From contig BFEA01000974.1 in assembly GCA_003427395.1 (NCBI GenBank), forward strand, positions 231,024 through 251,563: 20,540 bases of DNA, read 5' to 3'. A model generated the notes under the pieces. That model was not told where the DNA came from. It saw nothing but the letters and a program-made list of their open reading frames with translations, and ran no database searches. The stretch comes from Chara braunii (Eukaryota; Streptophyta; Charophyceae; Charales; Characeae). The position numbers were made by a program, and so were the translations under genes. Of the stretch, positions 9,268-18,581 are shown in pieces; positions within the stretch are counted from its first letter, which is position 1; every line of letters starts with the position of its first letter.

Positions 9268-9762
9268 CTATTTAACTCCTTTCTTAGCTCTTTCATAGTA
9301 TGACACAATATGCGGTGCTGTTTCTATTGGTTCATCTCTAGTGAACCAGCGATCTTTTGTAGGTTCTTGAGAGGCAAATCTGAACTTATATTGTCGCTGT
9401 GGTCTACCCCTGCATCCAGATCTGTAAACATCTTCCCCAACAATCCTATCCACATCATACTTACCATCCATATCAAGGGGAATCATAGATCTACGTGATG
9501 GAAACATATCATTACTAACGCAAGGCAATAACTTTGAAGTGTGGAACACCGGATACGTGTGCAAATGTGGAGGAATCTCAACAACATAGGAAGGACCATC
9601 AACATCACCAATCACATCAAGAATCTGCCAAGGTCCTCGATAAGCAGGTAATAACTTCTGAGAAATGTTCTCCTTAGGGAGAAACTCTCTTGACTTCACC
9701 CAGACTAGATCACGTACAACAAATTGCGAAGGTCGGCGATGCTTATTAGCCTGTTCTAGCAT
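9268..9762 (-). pseudogene. Integrase C-terminus with chromodomain (element A)
   Basis: This is the end of pol. The first part, RRPSQFVVRDLVWVKSREF...LLPAYRGPWQILDVIG...YPVFHTSKLLP, is the integrase C-terminal domain (GPF/Y-like, here RGPWQIL). It is followed by YDVDRIVGEDVYRSG...RQYKFRFASQEPTKDRWF, which has the chromodomain pattern (E/D-V-[DE]-x-I, Y-x-[FV]-[RK]-F, W). Chromodomains steer integration toward chosen chromatin by binding histone marks. The frame is the same as the integrase upstream, separated only by a TAA at 9763-9765. The C-terminal extension (ETAPHIVSYYERAKKGVK) is unassigned. Confidence 0.8.
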
Positions 9763-10674
9763 TTAATGTTGTGCCTTACTAATGTTCTCCTTAACTTTTT
9801 CCAAGTCTTTCTGATATTGGACAGCGAATTCCCTGGTTCCTAGTGGAAGTCTCTGTACTTGATCAGGGTTTAGACAGTCAATGAGTCTGCGTGGGCACCA
9901 TCCAAGATGCAGTTCAGTCAGTGTTCTAGATGTAGCTAGATGCACAATGTTATTATAGGCACTTGCAACTTTTGGCAGATGTTCATGCCAGTCAATCTGA
10001 TCTGGCCGGATGTACATGCGCAGCACTTGCTGCAGCAGCTTGTTCATCTGCTTAGTTTGTCAATTTGTCTCAAGGTGTCTACCTGAAGACATAGTCAGTT
10101 TGGATCCGTATACCTTCATTAGTTGCTGTCACTGCTTACCTGTGAACCGCGAATCCCTATCACTTACAATAGTCAAGGGATGTCCAAAATCCTTCACCCA
10201 ATGATTAAAGAATTCCCTAATCACCAATTCAGTTCTTGCTTCTTCGGGGAGTGGAACAAACACAACAAACTTGCTAATCCGGTCTACTATTACCATAACT
10301 TGACTTTTCCCGTTTCTGCTCTTTATCTTAGTATCCATAAAGTCTATAGACACGGAGTTCCCGGGTTCCGACGGAATAGGTAGCGGTCTGAGTAATCCAA
10401 GGGGAAGCTGTGTGGAACTTTTGTTCCTTTGACAAACCTGACAGCCTTGCACATAGGAGATGCAATCATGCTTCATTCCTGGCAACGTGTAGGAGCGTAG
10501 GAGGTTAGCATAAGTCTTCCTCCATCCGAAATGCCCCTCAGTATCATGGTTTTCCCCAAGTATGATGCTACGAATTTCCCTGTTGTTCGGAACACATAGA
10601 CGGTCATGGACATCTGTTTNTTCAAACAGCAGTCCCTGTGTTACTCTATAGTCCAAGACTTTGTGAGGTGCCAT
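9763..10674 (-). pseudogene. Integrase zinc-binding and catalytic core (element A)
   Basis: Integrase inserts element cDNA into the genome. HDTEGH and CQVC form the HHCC zinc-binding module. SIDFMDT holds the first catalytic Asp and VSDRDSRF the second. The third position of the DDE triad falls in HLETN-stop-QTKQMN, where family members have QTE; here the codon is AAG (10051-10053), so Glu is replaced by Lys. Two TGA codons (10129-10131, 10060-10062) interrupt an otherwise single frame that runs on into the chromodomain. An N at 10620 falls in the N-terminal part. The copy cannot encode active integrase. Confidence 0.85.
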
Positions 10675-10834
10675 CTACACCTTGCCAAGCAACTGGCTAC
10701 ATACTGGATCCCTTGTGTAGGCAGATTTAATCTTTTCCTGTAGTTCGGTGCTTGCATCTAAGTATGTGACAATGGCACCGAAAAAGTCAGCCCTCCGACT
10801 CAATGCGTTAGCGACAACATTGTACTTACCCTGG

Positions 10835-11643
10835 TTTCAATTCAAAGTCAAACTGGTCAATCTCTCCAGCCTAACTGGTCAGTTTAGGTGTCATCCGGAC
10901 CTGGGTTTTTAGCCAGCGAATTGTCTCATGGTCTGAGTTAACTTTAAAGTGGCGTCCTAGCAGATAATGTCGCCAATGATTCAATGTTTCTCTCAGAGCA
11001 AACAACTCCCTCTCATAGGTAGAAGCGGNGACCTTTTTCGCTAGGCAATCAACAAGACATGAATTCCACAGGTCTGTACCCATTCCCATCGTCTTGCTGG
11101 AGTACAACACCAATCTCGTATTGACAGGCATCAGTGGTTACAATAAAGGGTAGAGATGGATCCGCAACTTTCAATACCGGGTAGTTAATCAAACACTTCT
11201 TTAAACGTTTGAAGGATGCAATACAATCCTGATCCCATTTCGAGACAGTTTCCGTCTTTAACAATGTGCGCAATGGGGCAGCGTTTACCATAAAGTTCCG
11301 AACGAACTTCCGGTAATAGTTGGTCTGAACAAGAAACGAGCGCAGCTTCGTCAACGTGCGCGGGTTAGGCTAATCTCTAATGGCCGCAATCTTAGCGTCT
11401 TTCGGTTTGATCCTATCANCAAGAAACGAGCGCAGCTTCGTCAACGTGCGCGGGTTAGGCTAATCTCTAATGGCCGCAATCTTAGCGTCTTTCGGTTTGA
11501 TCCTATCACCATCTACCATGTGTCCCAAGTAAAGAACATGACGCTTTGCCCACTCACACTACTTCGGGTTAATCTTAAATTTCGCCTCTCGTAATTTATT
11601 AAGCACAATTTGCAGGTGTTCCTCATGCTCTTCCAGACCCTTA
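10835..11643 (-). pseudogene. RT thumb/connection and RNase H (element A)
   Basis: The frame begins at the LTR junction with KGLEEHEEHLQIVLNKLREA, the segment directly after YLDD in Ty3 RT, then KRHVLYLGHMVDGDRIKPKD and TKLRSFLVQTNYYRKFVRNF. RNase H follows: IVTTDACQYEIGVVLQQDD (first Asp), STYERELFALRETLNHWRHY (Glu) and NSDHETIRWL (Asp). The tail before integrase reads DQFDFELKPG. TAG codons at 11559-11561 and 11460-11462 (repeated at 11370-11372) and at least one frameshift near 11050 break it. An 89-base stretch is duplicated around an N at 11419, probably by assembly. Confidence 0.8.
11330..11508. repeat. 89-bp exact tandem copy joined by a single N
   Basis: 11330-11418 and 11420-11508 appear identical with one N between them. 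This is the signature of two contig ends that overlap and were joined without merging, so one copy is probably not real. Confidence 0.85.
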
Positions 11644-13046
11644 TGTTACGATCCTGGCCACTTTTGAAGTCCACAATCATCAAAAAGTACAATGTTGTCC
11701 AATTGCGAAAAGAAATGAATGAACTTAAACCCAATGCCGTCCAATTGCAAAAGAAATGNAAGAACTTGAGAGGAGAGAGAGGGAAAGAAGAAGAAGAAGA
11801 ATTAAGAAAGAANAAAGAGATGATGTACTCCAGCATAGACCAAAGACAAAGCTCTTCTTCTTCGCTCAACAACCTCCTCCTCTCTTATTCAAACAATAAA
11901 TAAACAATAATAATGTTGAACAACTGAACCAGAATCAATGTCCGAATCCCACTTCTACTGCAGGCACCAGATGAGGTCCACCATAGCCATGGCAGCCCTT
12001 CTTCTTCCTCCACATACAGGCCGAGGCTATGGCGGACTACTGAGGTTTTAACCTCCGGTACAAAGGACAACCCCAAGCAGCTACACCGCTGCCTTCCTTC
12101 AAGGTCATCACCCAGCAGCTATTCCGCTGCCCACTCAACCGCCATGCCTGACTCCGTCCGAGCTTCCTTGATGCGGCACTACCCCCACTGGGGCCTTCCT
12201 AATGCAGCGCCTAGCAAGGAGATGAAGATGGTGTCTACCATAGTCAGGTAAGTACCCTACCACTCTCCTCCTTGGTCCCCTTCTCCCTCCTCCTCCTACC
12301 GGCTGAGCTCCACCATAGCCAAGGTGGAAGCTCCCGGCTTCTCCCTCCCANCAGCGCTGTAGAGCNCNGCGCTCCTCCAACCAACGCTCCAGCANCGTGA
12401 CGCCCAACTCGCACACTGAAGAANGAGGCGGAGCTCTTGCCTCCGCCTCTAGATATAGCGGCCTGCTTGCCTCTTGGGCGGTGACTTCGAGGCCGCTCGG
12501 CCTCTCCAAGCAACCGGTACNNCCTCCGTTTCGGAGGGAAACATCATTGNAGACCCTGATATTACNCGTACAGGCTCTAGACTCNGACTGGTTGGACTGG
12601 TACCGGCCTAGACCTACCCTACCGCTACTGGACTCTAAAAATGCCAACTTTGTCTTTTTCTGCTCGGCCTCCAGTACCCCTCACGTCAACTGCAGTGGGG
12701 TGCAGTATCGGCCTACCGGCCTACTTGAGTGTTTTTCNGCTATCCCAAGGGCCTCAGGGCCGCTAGCTTCGCCACTTGAGTGTTTTCCCTGCTACAACCC
12801 TCAATGCCACGACCACAGGTAAGTATCGGCCCTACGGGCCTACCAAACAAGCAAGTACCCTTGCGGGTCCCACACACACTCATACCAACAAGCACTCAAA
12901 CAGGCATGCAGGTCACAAGCACGCACACACACAAACAGACTTAGAAAACACAGCAGAATGCGGGAATCTCATCAAGGCATCCATTCCATCGGCAGAACTT
13001 CAGAAATCAGCAATGTTCTCAGTCTGTGTTATGACGGGTCATTACA
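11644..13046 (-). repeat. 3' LTR of element B
   Basis: On the minus strand it starts TGTAATGACC (13046) and ends CGTAACA (11644), giving TG...CA ends. 11644-12108 matches 20062-20540, the visible part of the 5' LTR. The other end is set by the TG directly after the purine tract. It is about 1.4 kb and contains many N bases between 11759 and 12740. CA-rich and short repeated GGCCTAC-type motifs occur at about 12700-12930. Confidence 0.85.
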
Positions 13047-13059
13047 CTACCCCCCCCTC
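13047..13059 (-). other. Polypurine tract (plus-strand primer) of element B
   Basis: GAGGGGGGGGTAG on the minus strand, directly before the TG of the 3' LTR, the expected site where plus-strand DNA synthesis is primed. Confidence 0.75.
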
Positions 13060-13214
13060 AAGAGCGAGGTCCCTTCGAGCGAGTAACTCAACCAGAGTCC
13101 TTGCATAGTGCATCATAGGCGTAGATAGCAAAGAGAGATCGGGCGTGTTCCGTAGGAGTCAGGGTAGCAGTAAACTTTGGTTGCTGTTCAACACTTATCA
13201 ATCGTTCATAGGCA

Positions 13215-13619
13215 TTAACGACACGCGGTGCACTCTGCAGTTAAGTCTTTCCTAGCAATCCAATAGAAATCGTCCAACGGATGGTACATAAAATGAACTT
13301 TGTACTGTCTGTTTCTTCCCTTCCCACTGTGTTCGACAATCCTATCAACCTCATGGCCACCATTGATTGCGCGGGGAATCATTGACTCTCGGTACTTGAA
13401 CGTTTCAGGTGGTTCATATGGAAACAATTTTGACGCATGGAAAACTGGGTATGTGCGCAAATGTGCAGGCACATCAATCGTGTAGGAAGGACCGAAGGAA
13501 TCACTCCCTACCTGGTTCAAGACCTGCCACGGACCGTAGTACTGAGGAAGAAGCTTTCGTGAGACACCTTCTTCTTTAGAAAACTCAGACATTTTGACCC
13601 ATACATAACTTCCCACTGT
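13215..13619 (-). pseudogene. Integrase C-terminus with chromodomain (element B)
   Basis: SYVWVKMSEFSKEEGVSRKL...YYGPWQVLNQVG...RTYPVFHASKLFPYEP is the integrase C-terminal domain. HEVDRIVEHSGKGRNRQYKVHFMYHPLDDFYW is a chromodomain with the expected EVDRI, QYKVHF and Trp. The piece is open on its own but shifted one frame from the integrase core, the break falling near 13620. It ends about 170 bases before the polypurine tract, the usual position for the end of pol. Confidence 0.8.
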
Positions 13620-14747
13620 GAATGGGCAGGCTGGCGCTTCTTGTTAGCATGTTTAATCATGGCACTGCGTCGCCTCTCCGTAGCTGCGACAACAACTTTG
13701 AGTAGGCGATCGAACTTGGCGCTGTAGCCTGGCTGGCCAGGTGTTAGGCCAGGTGGCTGATTAGGAAACAGATAAGATAGAGGATTGCGGATTTTCCATC
13801 CAAGATGCAGCCGGTTAGGCGTCATCCCGGTGGAGGAGTGGATGGAGTTGTTGTACAACCCGTGCACAATCGGCAACTCCTCATCCCAAGAGTTCTGATC
13901 AGGTACAATTAGAGCCCTGAGAAGCTGGATCACGATCTGGTTGATTTCCTCAGCCAGTCCATTGGCTTCGGGGTGTCGCCCAGACGTCATTTTAAGTTTC
14001 ATGTCATAGGTCTGGGAGGTGAAATCTTTCCAGTCAGCGGCTTATGAACCTGGTGTCCCGATCACTCACGAGAGTTTTCGGGGGGCCATAATGTAGCACG
14101 TACCTCTTGTTGAACTCATCGATCACAAGGTCAGTTGGGGCGTGAGGTGGCAAGGGAATCAAATTTAGAAATTTCGAAAACCGATCAACGATCACCATCA
14201 CTTGCGAATAACCGTTTCTGCTCTTCTTCCCCATGTCCCTGAAGTCGATGGAAACAGACTCACCCGGGCCATCAGGGATAGGAAGAGGGTGCAATAGGCC
14301 ATAGGGCTTCTGCCGAGACGGTTTAATACGCTGACAAACTTCACACTCAGCCACAAACCTTTGTGCCATTCTTTTCATTCCAGGCCACACAAACCTTTCC
14401 AACAGATTCTCGTATGTCTTCTCAACACCGAAGTGTCCACTCCGGCCATGAGCCAAATCCAAGAAGTGAGTGATGATTGGCTCATGGTTGGGTACACACA
14501 ACCGGTCATGCTTACCGTAGCGTCGGAAGAGAAGGCCCTTACATTCATGGAAATCAGGCTGACTACTAGGGTCAGCCCGAATCTGCTCAAGGATGGGACT
14601 AAGTTCCGGATCCTTGGCAGTGTGCTCAATGAGTTCCTTTTGTAAGTCCTTGCGAAGATCGTAGGAACCCACTAGGCAAGTCGTGTACTCAGGGTGGCGA
14701 GACAAAGCATCCGCAACACGATTATAGCAGCCTTTCTTGTGTTTGAG
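13620..14747 (-). pseudogene. RNase H tail and integrase core (element B)
   Basis: At its right edge the frame starts in mid-domain with LKHKKGCYNRVADALSRHPE, the linker between RNase H and integrase. HGRSGH and CEVC form the HHCC module, SIDFRDM and VSDRDTRF give the first two Asp, and GRHPEANGLAEEINQ gives the Glu, so the triad residues are all present. A frameshift near 14036-14044 separates the second Asp from the Glu. At 14747 the frame meets plus-strand sequence; the missing upstream part (RNase H, RT, protease, gag) lies inverted at 14748-18537. Confidence 0.85.
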
Positions 14748-16316
14748 TTATCAGTTCTTCTACGAGAAAGCCTTGAAGAGGGAGGAGGAAGAGAAAGAGA
14801 GAGAGAGAAGGGATAAGGTGCAGGCTCACGAGGCCGTCCTTAGCACCGTGTCCGCTCTGACTGATGAGGAGGTAGAAGAGAAAACAGTTCCCCTCCTCAG
14901 AGCCTTAGCAGGGGTCCGGGTTGCTGAGGACCATACTGGCCAGCTCGCACAGGTGTTTAAGCAGCTCAAGGAGTTGCGCGAAGACATGGCCAAGATGGCG
15001 CAGCAGCACTGCGATCAGTTGCAACAGTTTGCTAGTTCGCAGCAGGCTCAAATCGTCTCTTCACTCACCTATCCTGCCTCCAATGCTGCGTGTCAGTCCA
15101 GTTTTGCCCCTCTGACTACGTCTACTTCTTCTCCTTCTACTTCTTCTTCTTCTTTGAGTGTGGTTAACAGCCAAAGCGGATCTGCAGCAAGTCCAGACCC
15201 CGCTGCTGCTGCTGCTGCGGCAAGTGGTGGTGCAGGGACTTCCGGAACTGTTGCAGCCCCGGGCTCGGACCCAGCAATGGTTGGGCCAGGCGGCAACTTT
15301 GCTTACATCGACAGGAAGGCGGCGCAGATTCCGTCCAAGTATGACGAAAAGGATGACGTCGAGTCTTGGATCAGCTCTATGCGGTCGTACTTTGATGTAT
15401 TGGGGACACCCCTGTCCACTCAGTCGTCTATCCTGGGGACCAATGTGGAGCCCGTCGTGCGGGGTTTCCTAGAAACCCAAGCTGTCCAATCAGGCTATAA
15501 CAGAATAGACATGAACAAATGGCTGAAGGCTACGCCTACTACCGCACTTGAGGATCTCTTGATCAAGCAATATGCTGATCCACATGCTGCAACTAAAGCA
15601 AGACTCAAGCTTGATAAAACTCAAGCACAGCAAGTGGACCGGCACCATGCACAGCCTGCAGCAGTATGTGAGTAAACTCTTTGCTACTCCGGATCTGGAG
15701 ATGACTGCGCAGTCCTGTTTGGATGTGATAAAAGGAACAGTCCCCTCTACTCTAAAAGATCGCCTAGGGCTCGGGCTCAGCGGATATACAGATTGGCTTA
15801 CCCCTTACCCTCATGCGGGACTTAGTCAAGCTGGAGGCACAAGACCTTCCGAGTGGATCAAGTGGCAAAAAGGCCACCAGCCGCAAAAGGTTTCCAGGCA
15901 GCAACCGTTTTGCAGCACATGATCTGCTTGAGGCTGACGAGGAGAACCTCGTAGATGAATCTTCTCTTGATGACGATCAAGAGCAAGACTGCGGGGCATC
16001 TTGCTCTTTGTCAACCCATGAGTCTGAGTATGTGAACGATGAAGAATCCATGAATGCCTTTAAGAAGACTGCCTTTAAGAGTAAGGGACCGAGGACCACA
16101 ATGAAGAACAACACTAACACTATTCTTCTTCCCAAGGGGGCAAAGATTCCACCCAAACCGGAAGATCCTGCCACAAAACCATGGGTAGATCTCCGGATCT
16201 GTGAAAGCGAGTGGAAACACAGGGTGAAGAAAGGGGTTTGCCTGCATTGCACCAAACCGGGACATTCAGTCCAACAATGCTTTAGATTGCAACAGGGAAA
16301 CCAGCAACGGGGGTAG
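14748..16316 (+). pseudogene. gag (capsid/nucleocapsid) of element B, minus its first codons
   Basis: Gag packages the RNA and forms the particle. It opens YQFFYEKALKREEEEKERER, a highly charged helical N-terminal region. An Ala/Ser/Gly low-complexity linker (about 15070-15290) and a capsid-like part follow (KYDEKDDVESWISSMRSYFD, then MHSLQQYVSKLFATPDLEMT). It ends with a zinc knuckle CX2CX4HX4C (CLHCTKPGHSVQQC, 16239-16280) just before TAG 16314-16316. Two frameshifts break it, near 15640 and near 15800, so three frames are needed to read it. The start codon and first ~15 codons are on the other strand at 18538-18581. Confidence 0.8.
16295..16301 (+). promoter_or_regulatory. Candidate -1 ribosomal frameshift site G GGA AAC
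   Basis: In the gag zero frame the codons are GGA AAC preceded by G, matching X XXY YYZ exactly. The gag stop follows at 16314. The -1 frame, open from 16286, leads directly into protease. The overlap is only about 30 bases. GGGAAAC is a known functional slippery heptamer in several retroviruses. I cannot define the downstream stimulatory structure by eye. Confidence 0.55.
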
Positions 16317-17157
16317 AGGCATCATCAACACACTCTACAGATGGAGAGGCTGAACATGTAAGTATCACTCCTTCTCTGGATCCTGATCTCACTCAGCAAA
16401 CTTCTCCTAAGACCCCATCCGATGCTGATTCCAAGGCTGAGAAAATCCATATCCTTTACAAGGAACCTTGGGTAAAGTCGGAAGAAATTGACTTTCATTC
16501 TCTGTTGACGCGCTGGGCTCACATGAAGCAAGAACGCGCGCAAGGGAGAACGAAGTTTATCTTCTTCAAACTCTACATTAATGGCCGTTACATCCGTGCG
16601 TTGGCTGATTGTGGTGCAACCGCCAACTACTTCTCACCGCACGGCATTCGTAAGGCACGCTTGGGGATGAAGCAAGTGACTTTGCAGAATCCTTGTCGGA
16701 CCCAAGTAGGCAACCAAGAGGTTGTCACATCTACACATGCAGTCAAAGGTGCGCGCACTACCTTTGACGCTGACCGCACAATCACGCATGAATTGAACTT
16801 CTATGTCCTTGATCAGTGCCCCTTCGACGCAGTTATTGGCTTGGGCTGGTTGCAGGCCCAATGTGAAAGAACCACGTGGAAGGACTCACAATTCATGGTC
16901 AAAGATGCCATGGGGATCGAGCGTCCCGTCCTCTTGGATGAGCCGCGCGAGTCCCAAGTGACCTTTCTTAATGCAACGCAATTCTGCAAAAAGTGGCGCA
17001 GGCGCAAAACTAATGAGCAAATGTACATAGCCTTTGTTAGGCCTGCTCATGTGCCTTCTATTTTTGCTGTATATAGTGATTCTACTCTGCATGATGTGTC
17101 CACCTCGGATGCAACTACTTCTACCTCTACTAAGTCCATCTTTAGTCCAAATGACTC
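16295..17157 (+). pseudogene. Aspartic protease region of pol (element B)
   Basis: This frame follows gag in the -1 relation and cleaves the polyprotein. RALADCGATANYFS carries the catalytic Asp (codon at 16607-16609) in the form DCGA instead of the common D[ST]GA. VLDQCPFDAVIGLGWLQ is the second conserved strand (the ILG-like box), a normal spacing for Ty3 proteases. The frame then runs through a Ser/Thr/Asp-rich linker and is lost by a shift near 17157, before the RT frame. The DCG form occurs in other Ty3-type proteases as far as I recall, so it need not be inactivating. Confidence 0.75.
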
Positions 17158-17160
17158 TAC

Positions 17161-18537
17161 TCTACTTCTAATCCTGTTGTTTTGGTTGCACCTATACAAA
17201 CTGACATGCTTGTTCCTGAGAGTGATGATCCCCCTCCGGAAATCCCACTGAAAATTCGCAACCTTCTCAACCGATTTCCTGACGTCTTGGCCGAACCGCA
17301 TGGAGTCCCCGTGCGTCCGGTCCGGCACAGGATCGAGTTGATTGAAGGTAGCACTCCTCCAAAGGGTTGTGTCTATCGAATGGGCTCAGGCGAATTGAAG
17401 GAGTTGCGAAGGCAGATTGATGAAATGATTGGGAAGGGATGGATCAAGCCGAGTGAGTCGGAGTTTGGTGCACCGGTGCTGTTTGTCCCTAAGAAAGGAG
17501 GTAAGTTGCGGATGTGTATTGACTATCACGGGTTGAATCGGATCACGAGAAAGAATGCATATCCTTTGCCACGTATCGATGATTTGCTTGATGCTGCGGG
17601 TGGGTGCAAAGTCTTCAGCAAGATCGATCTCAAGTCTGGTTACCACCAGATCGAAGTCGATCCTGCGGACCAGCACAAAACCGCATTCAAAACTCGCGAT
17701 GGGTTGTACGAGTTCACCGTCATGCCCTTCGGTCTCACGAATGCGCCAGCCACCTTTCAAAGTCTCATGGATAAAGTGTTACGCCATCAGATTAACCGGT
17801 TTGTTGTTGTTTATCTGGATGACATACTGATCTTCAACAAATCGATGGAGGAGCACATGAGACACCTTGAGGAAGTGATGCAAATCCTCAAGGACGCGCA
17901 GCTCCATATCAACTTGGAGAAATCTGAGTTTGGGAGGGACAGCGTCATCTACCTTGGACATCGGTTGTCTGCTGCAGGCCTAGAGCCCGAGGCAACCAAG
18001 GTTTAGGTCATCCAAAAATGGCCCCAACCTGCGAATGTCCGCGAGTTGCGTTCTTTTCTTGGTCTTGCGTCGTACTACCGTAAGTTTGTGCCTAAATTTT
18101 CTATCATTGCCCGTCCATTGTCTAGACTAACAAGCAAGAATGTGTCCTACGCATGGAATGAAGAATGCACGACAACCTTTGAAGCATTGAAAGAGGCTTT
18201 GGTGAGTCATCCGGTGCTCCGCATTGCANATCCCAAGCTTACATTNGTAGTAACTACGGATNNNAGTTTGTATGGGATTGGTGCAGTGCTGCAGCAAGAT
18301 GATGGTGATGGTTTACGTCCGCTGGAATACTACAGCAAACGCATGCCCAGCCACAAGGTAGNTGCCTCCACTTACATGAGAGAGCTCTANGCCTTGAGAG
18401 AGGCACTAGACCATTGGAAACACTACCTCTTGGGTCGCCATTTCAAAGTGTTCTCGGATCATGAGACTTTGAAGTGGATTCAGACACAGGTTAACCCATC
18501 AACCACGTTGACCAGATGGCTGCATGAGATTGCCTCA
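17161..18537 (+). pseudogene. Reverse transcriptase and RNase H of element B
   Basis: From NPVVLVAPIQTD the frame is open to the inversion edge except for TAG 18004-18006. RT motifs in order: GAPVLFVPKKGGKLRMCIDY, FSKIDLKSGYHQI (motif A Asp), FTVMPFGLTNAPATFQ (motif B), YLDDILIF (17812-17823, catalytic Asp pair), GHRLSAAGLEPEATK, RELRSFLGLASYYRKFVPKF. RNase H follows with VTTD...YGIGAVLQQDDGDG, TYMRELXALREALDHWKHYL and FSDHETLKWIQTQ. Several N bases fall in 18220-18400. The domain stops at TRWLHEIAS, where plus-strand coding ends and the next bases belong to the minus-strand gag start. Confidence 0.88.
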
Positions 18538-18581
18538 GGGGCAGCGTCCATCTGCAGTTTCCAGTTTGCTGCAGATGCCAT
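18538..18581 (-). pseudogene. gag start codon and first codons of element B
   Basis: The minus strand reads ATC ATGG, a good initiation context with A at -3 and G at +4, and encodes MASAANWKLQMDAA followed by the first two bases of a Pro codon. The frame then meets the inverted block; the base at 14748 completes the Pro codon (CCT) and the gag frame continues with TAT CAG TTC. This in-frame fit is the main evidence that the piece is the detached gag N-terminus. Short N-termini of this type before a Glu/Lys/Arg-rich helix are what I would expect for this gag family. Confidence 0.65.

Larger units (their letters stand above)
9268..11643 (-). mobile_element. Ty3/gypsy chromovirus 'element A', 3' half, degenerate
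   Basis: Minus-strand pol in the order late RT, RNase H, integrase, chromodomain, which defines a Ty3 chromovirus. The 5' side is cut at 11643, where the LTR of element B begins; gag, protease and the RT palm with YLDD are not in this window. Stops and frameshifts occur in every domain. Its 3' LTR was not identified. Confidence 0.85.
14748..18537 (+). other. Inverted internal block of element B (gag to RNase H)
   Basis: This block reads on the plus strand although everything around it that belongs to the element reads on the minus strand. Its left edge is codon-exact against the gag start left at 18538-18581, and its right edge (last codon TCA) is codon-exact against the integrase frame that begins with CTC at 14747. 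Flipping the block restores the normal order gag, protease, RT, RNase H, integrase. About four residues of the usual RNase H-integrase linker (compare FDFE in element A) seem missing at the join. Confidence 0.75.

Noticed and set aside
11513-11872. A minus-strand 119-aa ORF crossing the LTR edge.
   Set aside because: It is a frame shadow of the element A RT joined to LTR sequence.
13047-18537. Two independent, oppositely oriented Ty3 elements abutting at 14748.
   Set aside because: There is no LTR, PBS or PPT at the junction, the domain sets are exactly complementary, and the frames fit at both edges, so one inverted element is simpler.
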